From Sisyra terminalis (Eukaryota; Arthropoda; Insecta; Neuroptera; Sisyridae): a stretch of DNA of 64,000 bases. The position numbers were made by a program, and so were the translations under genes. The stretch is from assembly GCA_958496175.1 (NCBI GenBank), contig OY292275.1, forward strand, positions 45,647,701-45,711,700, written 5' to 3'. Positions 24,949 to 38,171 of this stretch are shown here, one piece after another. The notes under the pieces are model-generated. The model did no database searches, had not been told where the DNA came from, and saw nothing but the letters and a program-made list of their open reading frames with translations. Numbering within the stretch: the first letter of the stretch is position 1; every line of letters starts with the position of its first letter.

Positions 24949-27900
24949 TTTGGATCTAATGAAAATGAGGAGGTTGATTCGTTTGTGAGGAAAAAAGCCA
25001 ATGTGTTCGTTATATTTTATACTATTGTAACTATTGTAGATTTGCCATTTGGTAGAAATTTTCTTTGAAAATGGTAGTCATTGGACAACTGTATACAATT
25101 AGGTTGTTAAGGATGAAAGTCTATTCAATGAAAACCTTTGGACACAAAAAGAGTCTTGTCGTACACATATTGTGTGTTGTTTCGACTGAATTTATTTTTG
25201 AAGTTGATATAGAATAAGTTGTAGCTAGTGCATCATCATTTAACTGTTTTGTGTTGTATTGTCTCGTAACAGTTGTATAAAAGTTTGAAGCACACTTGAC
25301 ACAATAGCTGCAGGGTTGCACGGCGTGGGATGAGGGGTGGTTCGGTGTCGGCGGTGGGATTTGCTAGGTATGTTTATGGGGAGAGTTTCGGGATATCTAT
25401 CCTGTGAGAGTCAGATCATGTGTAGATAAAAATGTTATGTTGTTACGTCTCAAACAAGATGCGACATTACGGAGGGATGAAACGTCTCTATTTCGCCAAA
25501 CATGAAAATTTCCCTCATGGACATTACCTGATTCATGATTTTACCACAGCATGACACGCGAGTTTTAGATTTGTTATATACAGGCGTGGTTTTCCCATCA
25601 AATTAGCGATGGGCGTAATTCTTATACACACTCTTCAGAGGAATGAAACAATGCTCTATTTAACTCATCAACTGCTTTTTTGTTTGTTTCAATGTTTCGC
25701 AAACATTTTCAATTAAATAACAAAAAAAAAAAATGCAAGCACAAAGGAAAAATCAATTTTTAATTACAACAACACCTACCATTCAAACCATTCATTTCTC
25801 CTATTTCCAATAAGTTAACCAAATATTTTCCTAATTTAAAACGCAAATATTTTGCCTACATAGTTTAATTAATTCTCGTTTTACATTTGATTGTTTAATA
25901 TTAAAAGTACAAATAGATCATAGATATATTGGTTTTGGGAAAAAATAGTAATGTATATTTCTATTTTTTTTTTCCATTTAAAAACATTATTTCATACATT
26001 TTATATTAATATTTCATTATTCACCCTACGGTTTTTTAATAAAATTTACATACCTGTGTGATTTTTTTTATTTATATAATTGGATAAAAAATAAATTACC
26101 AGTGCAGATAAATGGAAAACCAAACAAAGTTTTTTTAAAAAAAATCAAAAGTCTGCAAGAGATAAATAAATAATGATACATATTTCAATTTCAAAAATTC
26201 GTAATTAATTAATCCATTAATTGTATAATTTATTATATCTATGAAAACCAAGGCTTTTCCAATTTAGTTATAAAAGCGAATATTAGTTTGCGCTTGCATA
26301 TGTTTCTTTGACTAATAAACGAATTAAATATTTTTCAAGCGGAATATTCAATTTAAACATACTGAAAAGTTATGAATTAAATTTGATTGACAGAATTTTA
26401 TTTTATTTTCTTGATCTTTTTTTTTCAACTTTTGACCACTTGTATTATCTTAAAAATGATTCTTATTATTCTTCATAGTACTGATTTTTCATCCTCGTGC
26501 AATAGTACAATTGTCCTTTTTTTAGTTTTGTTTCTTTTTAAAGCTTTTCTTATTTGTCCTTTGATGCGAAGAAAATTCAAAATTAAATAAATACTACCGA
26601 ATAAATTTAAGTTTGAAATAACTTAACTTTGTTAACTTTTGTAAACCCTCGACGTTAATTTTTACTACTTCGACAATAAAATAGGGAAGTCAAAAAGAAA
26701 TAGAAGAAAGCATAGCTCATAGCTCGCAAGGAAAGTAGTGAAAATCTTTCCCAACTTTTCAATGGTGTTTTTTAGTACAATTGCCAAAAAATGTTTACAC
26801 CAAACATTGCTGAAATACTTTTCGCAATGGTTTAGGCTGTACTTTCTTAAATGATAAGACGAAATAATTGCTTATAGTGTTATATTTAGATAATTTGTTC
26901 TTTTTTTATTTGTTTGTTTTATATTTGCATTTAAGCAAATCCGTTATTGGTAAAAAACACCAAATTTTAAGATTTATGCGAATAGTGTTTTGGCCAAAGT
27001 TGTCAAAAGGATTTCAAATGGAAACACGAAAATTTTGAATGAATTGACGGAAGAAAAATTTCCAGCGTTCGCTTTTCGAACTACGATCCAAAGTTGTCAC
27101 TTTTGTAATGATAGATTGAATCGAATGGTCCTAGGTAATATGGTGTAGACCTACAAGTATACAAATACTTGTATTAAATTTTAAAAATACAGAAAACCCG
27201 TTGGTGATAATCATTACTGGTCGAATGCCAATCAAAAATATATGTCATCCTATATATGCTGAGCAAATTTTCTCAAAACGAACAACGTTTAAGGGCTGAA
27301 ATCGGCCATAAAAGTGTCAGAAGAAATCATCAAACCATTTAAATTTCAAATGCATGTACCATCGCTCAATAAGGGATGATATCCAAACGAAATATAGTTT
27401 CTGGTTCGTAATAATGTATCGGCAAAAAGAATATGTTTCAGTATTGTTTAAAAATTTAATGAAATAAATTGCAGAAGAACCTCAAACATCAATAAAATGT
27501 AGTTAGTTAGTAATTTTGGTGCCGAATTCTGTGGATTTGTGTATGATAAATAATTATATCAAAATCCATATAAGAATTTGTAAATAGTCTACATAGAAAA
27601 AGGCATTTAAATCCCCTCTAGTTCCTTTAAAATTTTTCATGGTTTTTATCTTTTTTTTTGAAATTCAAACTATTTTATTACTAAAACAATTTCACTACTA
27701 AACTTTTATTACACTTTTGAATAAATATTGATTGTCTTGAAGGAGCAACGGTTCTATGATTAAATTTACTTATAATACTATACTATACCATACTAGTATA
27801 ACTAAAACCGGTAACAACCCGATATATTTGTTATCCCATAATTTTTCATAAATTTGAACTGAACAAATTTGTCTTCAATTGGCAATATAATCGAGAGAAA

Positions 27901-29929
27901 ATCTATAAAGACGTATTGCAATATATTTTTTTAAAAAAATATTTCTCAATAAATATATCTTCTCAAAAGCTTAGTTTAAAAATGGTATACTCACATGATA
28001 TGGGATTGGAGGCTTTTGATATTGGAACAAGGGAGTGAGCAGATGCTTTGACTGTTCGAATGTCTCATGATAGTTGGAAATGGTCAAAAAATTCTTTCAG
28101 CTTTTATCGATTGACTAAGTTTCTGTCATTGCCATAATTTTACATAAATATAGGGGCTTGTTCGGGGTGGTTGAACAAAAAAAAGGGGGTTGAAATAGAT
28201 GTATTTGGATGAACGACTTCATATAGTTTTCTTTGCACGCTGCCTCGACTAATGTTTGGGAATTAGGGAGGAAAAAAATGATTTTCTTCGGCTTTTTTGC
28301 GCCAAAAACAATTTTCATGTCAGAAATATTGACAAAAAATATTGAAGTTAAATGTCCATCGTTTTTTTAAGGAAAATTATTTTTGAATTTTCTTTATCTT
28401 CGACTTAAATAAAAAAAAAATAGAAAATAAGTAATCCTCTTACTTGAAATAGAATAAGCTACTGGTTGTTATTGTTATCTTTTCAACTTTCTTTTTAAAA
28501 AAATGTCAACTATACCAAGTATGTATTCGATTTTTTTAATAGAAAACAAAACAAATATTTTCATAATTTAATAAAAAAATAACTGTTTTTTATATGATCA
28601 AAATTTTCATTTTGATAGGGTTCTAAAGGGAAAATTTTACAAAGTGAAAACATAAAATTAAAATAAATGTTTAAAATTAAACTCTTAATTTTTTCATCTA
28701 ATTTCTACCTAAAACCTTAAAACTTTGGTTTTAGCACATTTCTTGGAGCTAAAAATTAATCAAAATATTTATTTTTAATTAATAAAACAACACACCCTAC
28801 ACATTGTGTTCCCGAAAAATCCTTTTCAGTTGCCGCCAACTGGGGAGCATCAACCGGAACAGTTTAGTTTTCTCATTATTTTATTTAGTGTTTATTTATA
28901 AGATTTGTTTTCTTCTTATGCTCAAAATTAACAATTTAAATATTGACTTAATTTTCAAAGTATTGCTTGCATCTTATATTTACATCTCAGCTTTCCTTTT
29001 AAATAATAAAATTCTCTCAGTAAACAGTCTTTCGGAAATTTGAATTTTAAATTTCTTCTTATTTATGAGTGAATCATTTCTTCATTTTACATTAAAGATA
29101 TTATTTTTAACATAAAATATTCCGTAAATTGCGAACGAACAGAATATATAGAGGGTTGGTGTATGATTAAAAGGAAAAATTTTCGATTCTTTTTGATTTA
29201 TTCTTTAAAACTTAGCTTAGAAGCAAATGCAAAAATGCGTTGGTACATTACAGCTTAAATGACCTAACACCTTACTGAATCTAATTTTGTCATCCCACTT
29301 CCTATTCAATTGAAATATTGAGGATTTTCATACAGAAAAAACAGTAAATACCTTTTTACGAACATAAAGTCAATACCAAATTTGGTCTAAGTATCCTTCC
29401 ATTAATTTTCTTTTAATTGGCTTATCAAACGAGTTCCAAAACGCTCACAAGAATTAATTGCGACAAAGTCTCAAAGTTTATAAAGGATAATTGTCTGGTA
29501 ATTGATTTATAAACTGTAAAAGTATATTGTTTGATATATCTACATGAAAGAGTATAGGAATTGGATCTATGATTTTACAATTTTAGTAGAAAATTTGCAA
29601 TCTTTTGTTTAAACTTAACATGACTTTTCTACACAAATAAAACTGCATTTTATTAATGCAGCTTTCGATTTCCTCTTCAAGCAAATTAGTTTGGAAAATT
29701 GTTGGCTTATTCGCATAAATTTTAAACTTCAAAAAAAAATATAATAGAAACAAAGTCTCTGGATCTGTTTCTCAAACTTTTATCCCCTAAACTCAAGAAG
29801 TTATTATTATATTTTTTGCAAACTCTTTTGGCATGTGACATCATTCTGTTGGCACCGTACTTTTCCTTACCGTGTAACTTTAGCATAAAAAGCTAGATTA
29901 TGATGCTTGAATGCAATACTTATTTACTA
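24949..29929. other. Intronic DNA, no gene seen
   Basis: The 25120-25620 part is less AT-rich (GGGTGGTTCGGTGTCGGCGG near 25335) and non-repetitive, a candidate conserved block. A perfect 12-bp inverted pair TGGTGTTTTTTA / TAAAAAACACCA bounds 26763-26962, perhaps a worn MITE. No coding sequence recognised elsewhere. Confidence 0.35.
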
Positions 29930-30105
29930 TTAGTTGAAAATTTTTGCATTTTTGAAAACGACTGCTCCATTGATATCTTCATCACAAATTCCGCACCAAA
30001 CAATGATAAGTTTTGGATGCATTTTCCTTAAAAACAATTGCCCGTCAATTTTTGACCTCAAATACGACAATGCAGTCGATTAATGAAGCCATCAATATAT
30101 ATATT
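29930..30105 (-). pseudogene. Tc1/mariner-type transposase fragment
   Basis: Minus-strand translation gives DGFINRLHCRI-GQ followed, after a frame shift, by HPKLIIVWCGICDED and GAVVFKN. These match the block around 'INRQNCRxW ... HPxKVxVWCG ... IGPxFF' conserved in the middle of IS630/Tc1/mariner-superfamily transposases of insects. The fragment has at least one stop and one shift and lacks both flanking thirds. The assignment rests on these motifs alone. Confidence 0.6.
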
Positions 30106-32639
30106 TGTCATATCAAATTGGAAATTATAACTACCAAAGTTATATTAATTTAAAAAATATTACTCAAGAATGAAAAAGTATTGTTTGCCTTGGTTCTATG
30201 GTCCCCTTATAATCTCTCTACTTGTAACCCAATAACCCTTCGTTATTCCCAATTATGACTTGTATATGAGGACATCTTCTATTCCCCTTTTTATGAGTTT
30301 TTGGTTTGTCAAATAGTATTTAATTCCACTTTTATTGTGTTTTTTATTCAAAGACTTCTTTGTTCAGTTGAATTTAAGAATCAAAAATTGCTCTAAATTA
30401 CTAACTTCTGTAACTTATAATTTAAAGTCCAGAAAACCCAAATCTACCTTACTGTTTATGTCCATATACTTATGTCTATTTATCAATTGGTAAATATAAT
30501 AGAAAATTGTGTTTTCTATGGAAAAATCATTGAACAAATTCTAAAGTAAAACATTTGTCGACGGTTTATATTTTTTTATGTTGAAAACAAATCTAGCTTA
30601 AGGATGATTGAATTAAGAAACTTCCCTTTTTCTATCTTCAAAATTTTGATTCATTAAACTTTAATTGTTCATTCAAAATTTAAAATTTTTAATGTGTATT
30701 AACTTAAGAACCACTTAGGTATACAGAGATTTAATTCCCTCCATGTTAACTTCAATTTTGATCTTTCCTCTTTGTATACATTTGCCATTTATAATCAAGC
30801 ATTACCTTTTTCAAAAATTTAAATTGATTATGCAATTTAATTTATTATTTAAATATTTGAATACTAAAATAGGTAAATTTGTAATTCATTCCATTTGAAC
30901 TTTGAAGCACTGTGTTGAACTTGAAAGTCCTCCGCACCTTACATCTGTATCTTTTTATTTCATTAACATCATCTGAAGAAGACATAATAATTGTATTTAT
31001 TTTAATTAATTAATTTCCATTAAATTAATGTTTGAAATGAATATTTAATTAACATTGTAATTATGGATCAGAGGTTATTCAAATGTGAAAATATGATTAG
31101 TCAATTATAAAACAGAAATAAAATAAGTATTTCGTATGTGTGTGGATTATAAACGCCGTCTTTTTTGTGATGAGAAACAAAGACGGAAAAAAGGGGTTTT
31201 GTGAGGTGAAAATATATTTATATATATTGTGGAGGCTTGAATTTTATTAGTTGTTGCTTTTGGCGTAAAATAGGTGTGCAAAACTCATTGAGAATTATCT
31301 TTAATGTAAACATATTCGCGAGTCATGTTTACATAAAACACACATCAGAGAGAGCTTTCGTTCTAGGTGATATAATAACATTCAATCTTCATTGTTATAC
31401 AAGAGCTTTTAAAACTGTATGTATATGTGTATGTGTCGAAGGGGATGAGAATTCATTGATGCTGAGGTTTGTTTGGTAGTTGAAGTTGGGTTTGATCCCA
31501 GGGTTGGGGCAGGATAAATGAATCTCAGTCGCGGGAATGTTTATAGTTTATGATGTCAAACCCAAACCATATCAGCGAGCTGGAAAGCTCCTACTTTTAT
31601 GTACATATATTAGCGTAATAGACACAAATCACCATTATCGTAGCACGCATTAATGTTATCATAATATTTCCATGCCTCTCTCCATGCATATTATCACACA
31701 TTATCCTTTATGCAATGTTTATATCCTGTCCAGCCCGCCTCAAGCATCAAGTCAACCCTGCATTGCATTACATTTCAAATATTATTTGTAAGTAGCGCAT
31801 TGAACCCTTGCTTCATCCCCACGCACGAAACCATCCCCCATCAGCATTATTTTAGCACGAAAATTACTTGAAATTACAAAACATTATTTGCCGGCATGAT
31901 TTGAAATTTGACGTTCCTTGTCCTTACTTAATCTAATTAAACGATAATGACTCAGTAGCAACACACTCAACACCTCTTTACATTTATATATCGCACTTTC
32001 TGATTATCTTAAAATTTAATTATTATGTTAGTACCTACAGCAGCTTGTTAATATTAAAGCTTTCATATTTAATATAAAGCCTAATTATAATTAGAGAAGA
32101 TGGAAATTATATAGTACGCTTTAAGTACAGAAATCAAAAGTTTTTCATTTTTAATGATCTATTTAAATAATTTAAAATTTAAACATGTCATAGATGTTAG
32201 GATTTTCATTAATAACACATTAAATGTATATTCTATGAAAAGCGGCAGCTTTTCGCTTGCTTTTATTTCGTTTAAATTAATCTTTATATGAGATACCGTT
32301 AATTTCCACATGCTTTTTTATATTTTTTACATTCCCTAATAATTAAAGTAATATTTTTTGTGCATTTTTAAACTGACATTAATTACTTATTTTGTTATAT
32401 ATTATTAACTGACTAAAGATATCTCGAAGCTTTATTTTAAAAAAATATTTTAAATTTAAACAATTTTACAACAGAAAATTTGCTATAAATAAATAAATCA
32501 TCAAATGAAGTTTTGATTGTTTCTTTGCAAATAATATTTAATTCTCTAAAAATATCAACACGCAGAGGCTTACTACGAAAGACGTTAGTTTGTGGGGTGT
32601 TTATACGAACAGGTGGCTTTTATTTTAGTTATTTAAATT
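30106..32639. other. Intronic DNA, no gene seen
   Basis: No coding signal. The 31140-31960 interval is less AT-rich and non-repetitive on both strands (for example around 31560-31620 and 31740-31860) and could be conserved noncoding DNA. Confidence 0.35.
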
Positions 32640-33129
32640 TATCGTATGCAATGGTGGTCCGATTTAGGTCCGATGCCGCCCTAGGCCCAGATTTAAGCCG
32701 TTCGATATGCCGCCTTTGCTGTTCCATATCATGGTGGTTATCAAGATAAAACTTCTAATTTTCAAATATTCAAATCATAATTCAATTTTTATTAATTTTT
32801 TCAAATCTTATGAATTCACATATATTCTATTATAATTTATTAATTTCAATAATATTTTTCAAAGATTAACATACCTTACAGCAGTAAATGAATCTCCTCT
32901 TTTGGATACAATTTAGCCAAAATCATTATACATGATTTAACAATTGATTTTTTGTAATTGAGTACCTAATAAAGCTACAAAAGTAAAGAAACGTTGTTCG
33001 AAGATTAAAAAAACATCAAGCATTAAGAATCCAGAAAAGGAGATTCATTTACTATTAAATATATCATAAACCATCGATAAGAACGTGAATAATGATAACT
33101 TACAGCCATTTTTCAACCATCACTTATGA

Positions 33130-33395
33130 TAAAAATTCATAATTTCTAGCCTGGGTTCGCGCGAAAACATCGATTATATCATCGATTCCTGCACTAATTG
33201 AAGTTCAATAGATAAAAATCCCAGAGCATTAAATCTATTTTGGCCTATACTGGCACTTAAGTAACGTTTCACTCTTTCCAGGGTGGAAAAAGATCTTTTT
33301 CCGAAACAATTTGTCATTGGGATTCGAAAAAAAGCAATGTCAATATTAACATATTTTTTAAAACAAATATTAAAGTATATGGTTTTAATAATCAT
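33130..33395 (-). pseudogene. hAT transposase C-terminal dimerisation domain, frameshifted
   Basis: The open part encodes NCFGKRSFSTLERVKRYLSA and then GQNRFNALGFLSIE, which fits the hAT-family C-terminal motif (ERSFS.L..IK..LRS.M...RL..LA.LSIE) of ZMYM1-like hAT transposases. The frame ends at 33174. The typical acidic end, IDDIIDVFARTQAR, continues in another frame down to about 33130, so a 1-base shift separates the two. The N-terminal zinc finger and catalytic parts are missing or unrecognisable. No function is expected. Confidence 0.75.
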
Positions 33396-33430
33396 TTTAA
33401 TTGATTTTTTTTTAAATTTTTACGCATTGG

Positions 33431-33471
33431 TTGCCTGATGAAGTTGGAATCACATCGACAAAACGTTGCAA
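33431..33471 (+). ncRNA. Degenerate hammerhead ribozyme (Penelope-like)
   Basis: Plus strand: TTGC, CTGATGA (33435-33441), a putative stem II GTTG...CGAC, then AAAAC where GAAAC is expected, then GTTGCAA. TTGC before the core and GCAA after the GTT triplet can pair as stem I, and the triplet GTT obeys the NUH rule. The G-to-A change in the GAAA core should abolish cleavage. Following sequence down to about 33600 looks like Penelope-type terminal DNA. Confidence 0.55.
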
Positions 33472-34095
33472 ACTGGAATAAATAAAATAAAACACTGCTA
33501 AATTGTTTGGTCTACCACATCCTGATTTGTCCTTTATATTACATATCGATTTAGATCTGAAATAATGGAAGTCAACATTAAGGTCACATCTCAAACTTTC
33601 CGTAATGTATTACATTCCATATATTTTCGGATAACTTCAATATTGAATCTTTAAGAAGATAATGTAAGGTAATACATTTATTTACGAAGGTCTCTTCAAA
33701 ATCGTAAGCATACTAGACTATTGTAGATAAATACGACGTATTTTGACTACCAGGATTCGTATAGGACTTTAATTGTTCCGACCAAAAAAGTATCGAATTT
33801 GGTACAAAGCTCTACGATTGTTAAAAAAAAGTACTATATGAGGATCTCTCATTTGTTTTGAATGTCCCCGAAACGACAGTTCTCTAATTGCCAGTGATTT
33901 AACAATTGAAAATTGTGATGTGATAAATTGGAAAGTAAATTCTTTAAAAAATATGTTTATTATACATTCATAGCGAAACTAACCGAAATCATTGTCCGTG
34001 TATTTTTCGCCTTTAAAATTTTGACGATTCGAAAATTATGCCGCTCCCAAAATCGTGTCATCCTAGGCCCAGACCTAACGGGCTTAGGCATAAAT

Positions 34096-36986
34096 CTATT
34101 ACTGATCATGGGTATTGATCTTCAAAATCTTCTATCGACACATGCCGTTTAAAGTTACCAAAAAATGCTTAATATATTCATAAAGTTTACCTTGAAAAAA
34201 ATTATATTACGTTTTATTGATTGAATTATTGGAGCATAAAGTTTTTTGTATTGAAAATTCTTCGGAAAAAGAAAAAATCAAGTTTCAGTTGATTCGATTA
34301 TGTAAACCTCATTTTAAATGTTAAAACAATGAATGTCTGGGTTTACCTGTAATACTGTGCAAAGTAAATGTCTTTCAATATGGTTTATTTTAAAAATTTC
34401 AAATTAATAGCACAATTTGAACCGATTTACAATGAAAGCAATTCGCTTGGTATTTGTATTATTTCGCCTCGACCGTATAATAATAAAATATTTTCTCATT
34501 CTATTCGATTAAGAGGAGCATTTTCTCGTTTGACTTGGTTTTCTTGTTGTCGTGTGCGAAAATAAATCTCTGTGTAGATTTTCGATTCGTATCATTTTGA
34601 AGGAAGGAAAATCCTTTGACGTGTTAAAGTACATTGATAAAGGATTTGGTTGCGCGGCCTTGTTGCAAATATTTGTGATATATGACACGAAGCACAATGC
34701 CAGCCTCAACGCCCTTAATAAATTCTGTCAATCATTTGATATGATAATATTTGACGATTGATTTTCCGCGCGGAAAACAATCATCTTTTCGCGCGTCTGA
34801 TTTGAATAACATAATATGTTGCTTTTAATATTGAAATGTCAAATAAACCGAAATGAAACACTGCGCGTGGCGATAAAGATGCTTAGAAATATGATAGGAA
34901 CAAATTGGCTTAATAAATGTAAATGAAGTGTAACAATTTACATAATAGTAACAATGAAATGTGAATTCTAATTGTTAAGAATTCCCGAGTTGGCTATAAA
35001 CGCAAATTAATGAAATGTTAGTATATAGTTGAATATTCTGAATGCTTATGTTTTACACTTATCTAAATAATTACCCATGAGTTTAAATAATAAATTTGTA
35101 TCCTACGTTGGAAATTATGGGCACCGCCAACCCTTCCACCATCCGACAATCGGGGCCGCCACCCCGTTCCACATCATTTTCATAAATATTGCATCGGGCT
35201 TCAACTTACAGTTAAAACATAATGAAATTCAACGGCAAAACGTCTCTGATAATTTCATAAATATGAATGGAAATAATCACCGCTCAAGAAATTTCCGGCT
35301 AAACGATCAGAATTAAATCGGAACATGTAATTTCCTCCGTCTAAAACGAACCCTTCAGACATCGAAATTTATTCGTTTTTTTATATTTGGTACTATTTCA
35401 AGTATTCAATAAGAAAACTGTTGTTTCCGTTTAAATCTTAAAAGAAAATCTTCCAGCTAAATGTGAAAACTTGATATTATAAAACAACAAACAGAATATT
35501 TAGCTTTATAGAACAAGGGTTGCGACACACAAAACAGTGGCCTGTGGATTAAACCCGCTGGGTCGGCACAGGGTGAGTTGGTTTATGCTGCCTACAAAGG
35601 GATGCCAACAAAATAACTATATAAACAAACAGAAGACGGTACAAAACCACTAGACTAGGCGTCGTCAAACCTCAGGCAAACTACCCAACACAACCACCCT
35701 CCGACTATCGTGTGGTCCATTTACTCGCCCCATATGACTATGACAACATCGCATTTACAAATTCTTGAATCTTTCACGCTAGCCGAGCCATAAAATTTTG
35801 CCAACTTGAGACGAAAAAATGTTAATTAAATTTTTGGGACTTAGAACTTAGACGGAATTTCATTTGTATTTAAATTTTTTATTTTGTGGTGAAAAAAAAA
35901 GCCCAGCTAGATCTGATACTGTGCGGCAACAAGGAAATAAAAACACAGTGAAAAGGTTTTTATTGAAGAAGATTTGTGTTAAGGCAACAAAACAAAAGGA
36001 ATTTTCAAAATAAAAATATGTTTAATGTAAGGGGAAAGACACACAAAGAAAATGAACCTCAAATAAAGAGGTATCATAAAATTTATTATTACCAAGTTGA
36101 GCATAAACTTATTTTTTTGTAAATGAACTACAAACTCTAATGATTTACGTAACTCTTCGATCATTAAAAAAATATTATAATTGTAACTACATTTGACGTG
36201 TAATTAAGATTGGGAAAAGGAAAAAAATCTAAGTTGAAAAATTCTTTGCATTCCCAACCGTCCAACCTTTAAAAAAAATGCAATACAAAATATATTTCAA
36301 ATAAAAAGGAACCAATGAAATAACCATGAATATCTAAATTTTTTAATCATTTTTACTTTGGAATTTTGCAGGGAAAAATCCAATTTACATTGTAAAAGAT
36401 ATTTGAGTCTTTTTTTTTCTTAATCACAAAAATGTAACAAAGGGTATAAATGTAACAAATTTAAAAATTAATAACGCTATTGCAAAAATTCTTTAAAAGT
36501 TATTGTTTGATCCTTAAAAATAAATTTTCTTTCTAATACAATTTTAATAAAATTCAAAACTGAGATTAGTCCATTTTTTTTGGATTGATTCGAAATATAC
36601 ATCGCATATATCTTTTGGCGCATAAATAGCCTTAATGTTAATTTCTGAATGTCTTCTTTTAAGTTCTAGATATCCTACAAGCAGAAGGGCTATTATACCC
36701 AAATCTGATTAAATATAAGGATGTAAGACGTAGCTTTAGAATTTGATGACAAGTTAAAAAAAAATCAAAGTCTGGTTAAATTTTTTATTTTTTTTATTTT
36801 AAGTTGCTTCAACAGCTTGGTCATTAGCGACTAAAATTTGATAGGTTTTACAGTTTTACATTCATATTTAACATAAAAGGTATTAAAACAGACTTAAATA
36901 GATTTAAACAGATTGAAATAGATTATCCTAGTCATTGATTATATTTGAATTGAATATACTCCGAAAAAATTTTTGGTGGTATGAAT
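34096..36986. other. Intronic DNA with a less AT-rich block
   Basis: 35060-35790 is less AT-rich and non-repetitive (for example GGGTCGGCACAGGGTGAGTT near 35560), but its short frames carry no domain. At 36880-36935 there is a degenerate short-period repeat of the form AGATTTAAAC. No genes recognised. Confidence 0.4.
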
Positions 36987-38171
36987 TTATGGAAACTCAT
37001 GTTCTTGCAGTCTTTTGATTAACCGCGTGCATCTGTTTTTTAAACTTGGGCTCATTTTTGGGTGGAGTTGTTGAAGTGTGCTGATGAGGTCTTCTATGCT
37101 TGTGGCGTAATCCAGGGCCAAATCGTTTAGGTCTTGGTTGCTGCGGGCATTTTCCATGATATTCCTTATCTGGTCAATGTTTAGTGGGAGATTGAGTTGG
37201 GATTGAAATATTTTGATTGTGGCCCAATCCTCTTCCTCAGAAGTTTCGTTTTCAGTTTTTTTTGATTTAGATTTTATTTTTTTTCTAACCTGTCGTCTGG
37301 TGATACAGTCTTTGTTTCCCATTTGTTCCAAGTTGCTGTTTCCTTCAGTATCGTCATCGGCAATTTCTGACTGGGATTGTTTGTTTGCTTTAATACCTTC
37401 AGACGATGAATTCGATACTGTCGGCTGTCGGATTCTCTTTACTCTCTTGGGGTGAGTTTTATTATTATCATTTTGGCTGGTTATTGGGGGTGGCATTTCG
37501 GTAACTTCGTCCGCTTCGTTGTGTCTGGTGGTCTGGGTTATATTTATGTCGTTATTTTCTATTGTTGGTGATTCTGGTTGGGTTTTCTGCAATTGGTAAG
37601 CAGATTCTCCTAAAAAGATGCGGTATTCTTCGTTGTCGTGTTTTATAATGAGAGAGTCTGGATGGATTTTGGGGTCATATGCTTTGACGAATACGAATCG
37701 TCTAAAGCTATAGATATGTTTAAATCTCTCCTCCTGCATTCCTATTCGAATGAATTGCATCCCGGACATTATTTCTAATCCTGTTTGGGCTAACGCAGCT
37801 ATAATAATATGGTGTGGAATAGACGGGCAAACGTTTGAAATGATAAGTTTCGTTGTTGGTGCAATTAATCGCCTGCATGATATGGTCGTCTCATTTACTG
37901 TAATGTTTTTGAAATTGTTTATGTATGTGTCGACGGTATCAGTTGATTTTAGATATATACAGATACGATTGTTGGACAGTCGGGATGCAAACATGATATT
38001 TCTTGGGTCGATTTGATTTCCAACTGCTTTTATGTAATCTGCTATTTTTGTATTAGAGATGCTCTCGAACACAATTGCTTGTTTTTTTGTAGGGAAGGTT
38101 GGAATAACTGTTGTGGTTTTTTGAGTTATTTGCGCGTAGGATGAGGTGTTATTGGAAAAGGTGGTGGTCAT
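36987..38171 (-). CDS. Intact gag/ORF1-like protein of a retroelement (394 aa)
   Basis: The longest open frame in the window: 394 codons with ATG at 38169-38171 after an A-rich leader and TAA at 36987-36989. Residues 1-30 are Ser/Thr-rich. Residues 55-185 form a compact domain with ASRLSNNRICIYL, a Cys-Arg-Arg-Leu block, SNVCPSIPHHII and a SFRRFVFV block, a pattern I associate with gag-like ORF1 proteins of arthropod retroelements. Residues 200-310 are polar and low-complexity, with basic KRVKRIR and KKIKSKSKK and acidic EEED stretches. Residues 320-394 form a helical C-terminus ending in KNRCTRLIKRLQ. The usual CCHC zinc knuckle after the YRIFL motif is absent, and no reverse transcriptase follows. 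It could be a recent insertion, a non-autonomous derivative or a co-opted gag. Whether the parent is a LINE or an LTR element is not settled. Confidence 0.65.
   Translation of the reverse strand: MTTTFSNNTSSYAQITQKTTTVIPTFPTKKQAIVFESISNTKIADYIKAVGNQIDPRNIMFASRLSNNRICIYLKSTDTVDTYINNFKNITVNETTISCRRLIAPTTKLIISNVCPSIPHHIIIAALAQTGLEIMSGMQFIRIGMQEERFKHIYSFRRFVFVKAYDPKIHPDSLIIKHDNEEYRIFLGESAYQLQKTQPESPTIENNDINITQTTRHNEADEVTEMPPPITSQNDNNKTHPKRVKRIRQPTVSNSSSEGIKANKQSQSEIADDDTEGNSNLEQMGNKDCITRRQVRKKIKSKSKKTENETSEEEDWATIKIFQSQLNLPLNIDQIRNIMENARSNQDLNDLALDYATSIEDLISTLQQLHPKMSPSLKNRCTRLIKRLQEHEFP

Larger units (their letters stand above)
32640..34095 (-). mobile_element. hAT element relic
   Basis: Contains a recognisable hAT transposase C-terminus (33130-33395, minus strand). 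It is bounded by two GC-rich, palindrome-like blocks built on CCTAGGCCCAGA: GCCGCCCTAGGCCCAGATTT at about 32669-32688 and CATCCTAGGCCCAGACCTAA near 34060-34079. Such GGGCCTAGGCCC-type ends occur in several insect hAT families. Boundaries are approximate, and the interior outside the C-terminus is not recognisable. A Penelope-like fragment with a degenerate hammerhead lies inside at about 33425-33600. Confidence 0.5.

Noticed and set aside
24832..25068. 78-codon frame (+)
   Set aside because: Starts inside the right arm of the long inverted repeat; no recognised motif.
26763..26962. MITE bounded by TGGTGTTTTTTA / TAAAAAACACCA
   Set aside because: Only 12 low-complexity bases pair, with no inner similarity and no target duplication; chance is possible.
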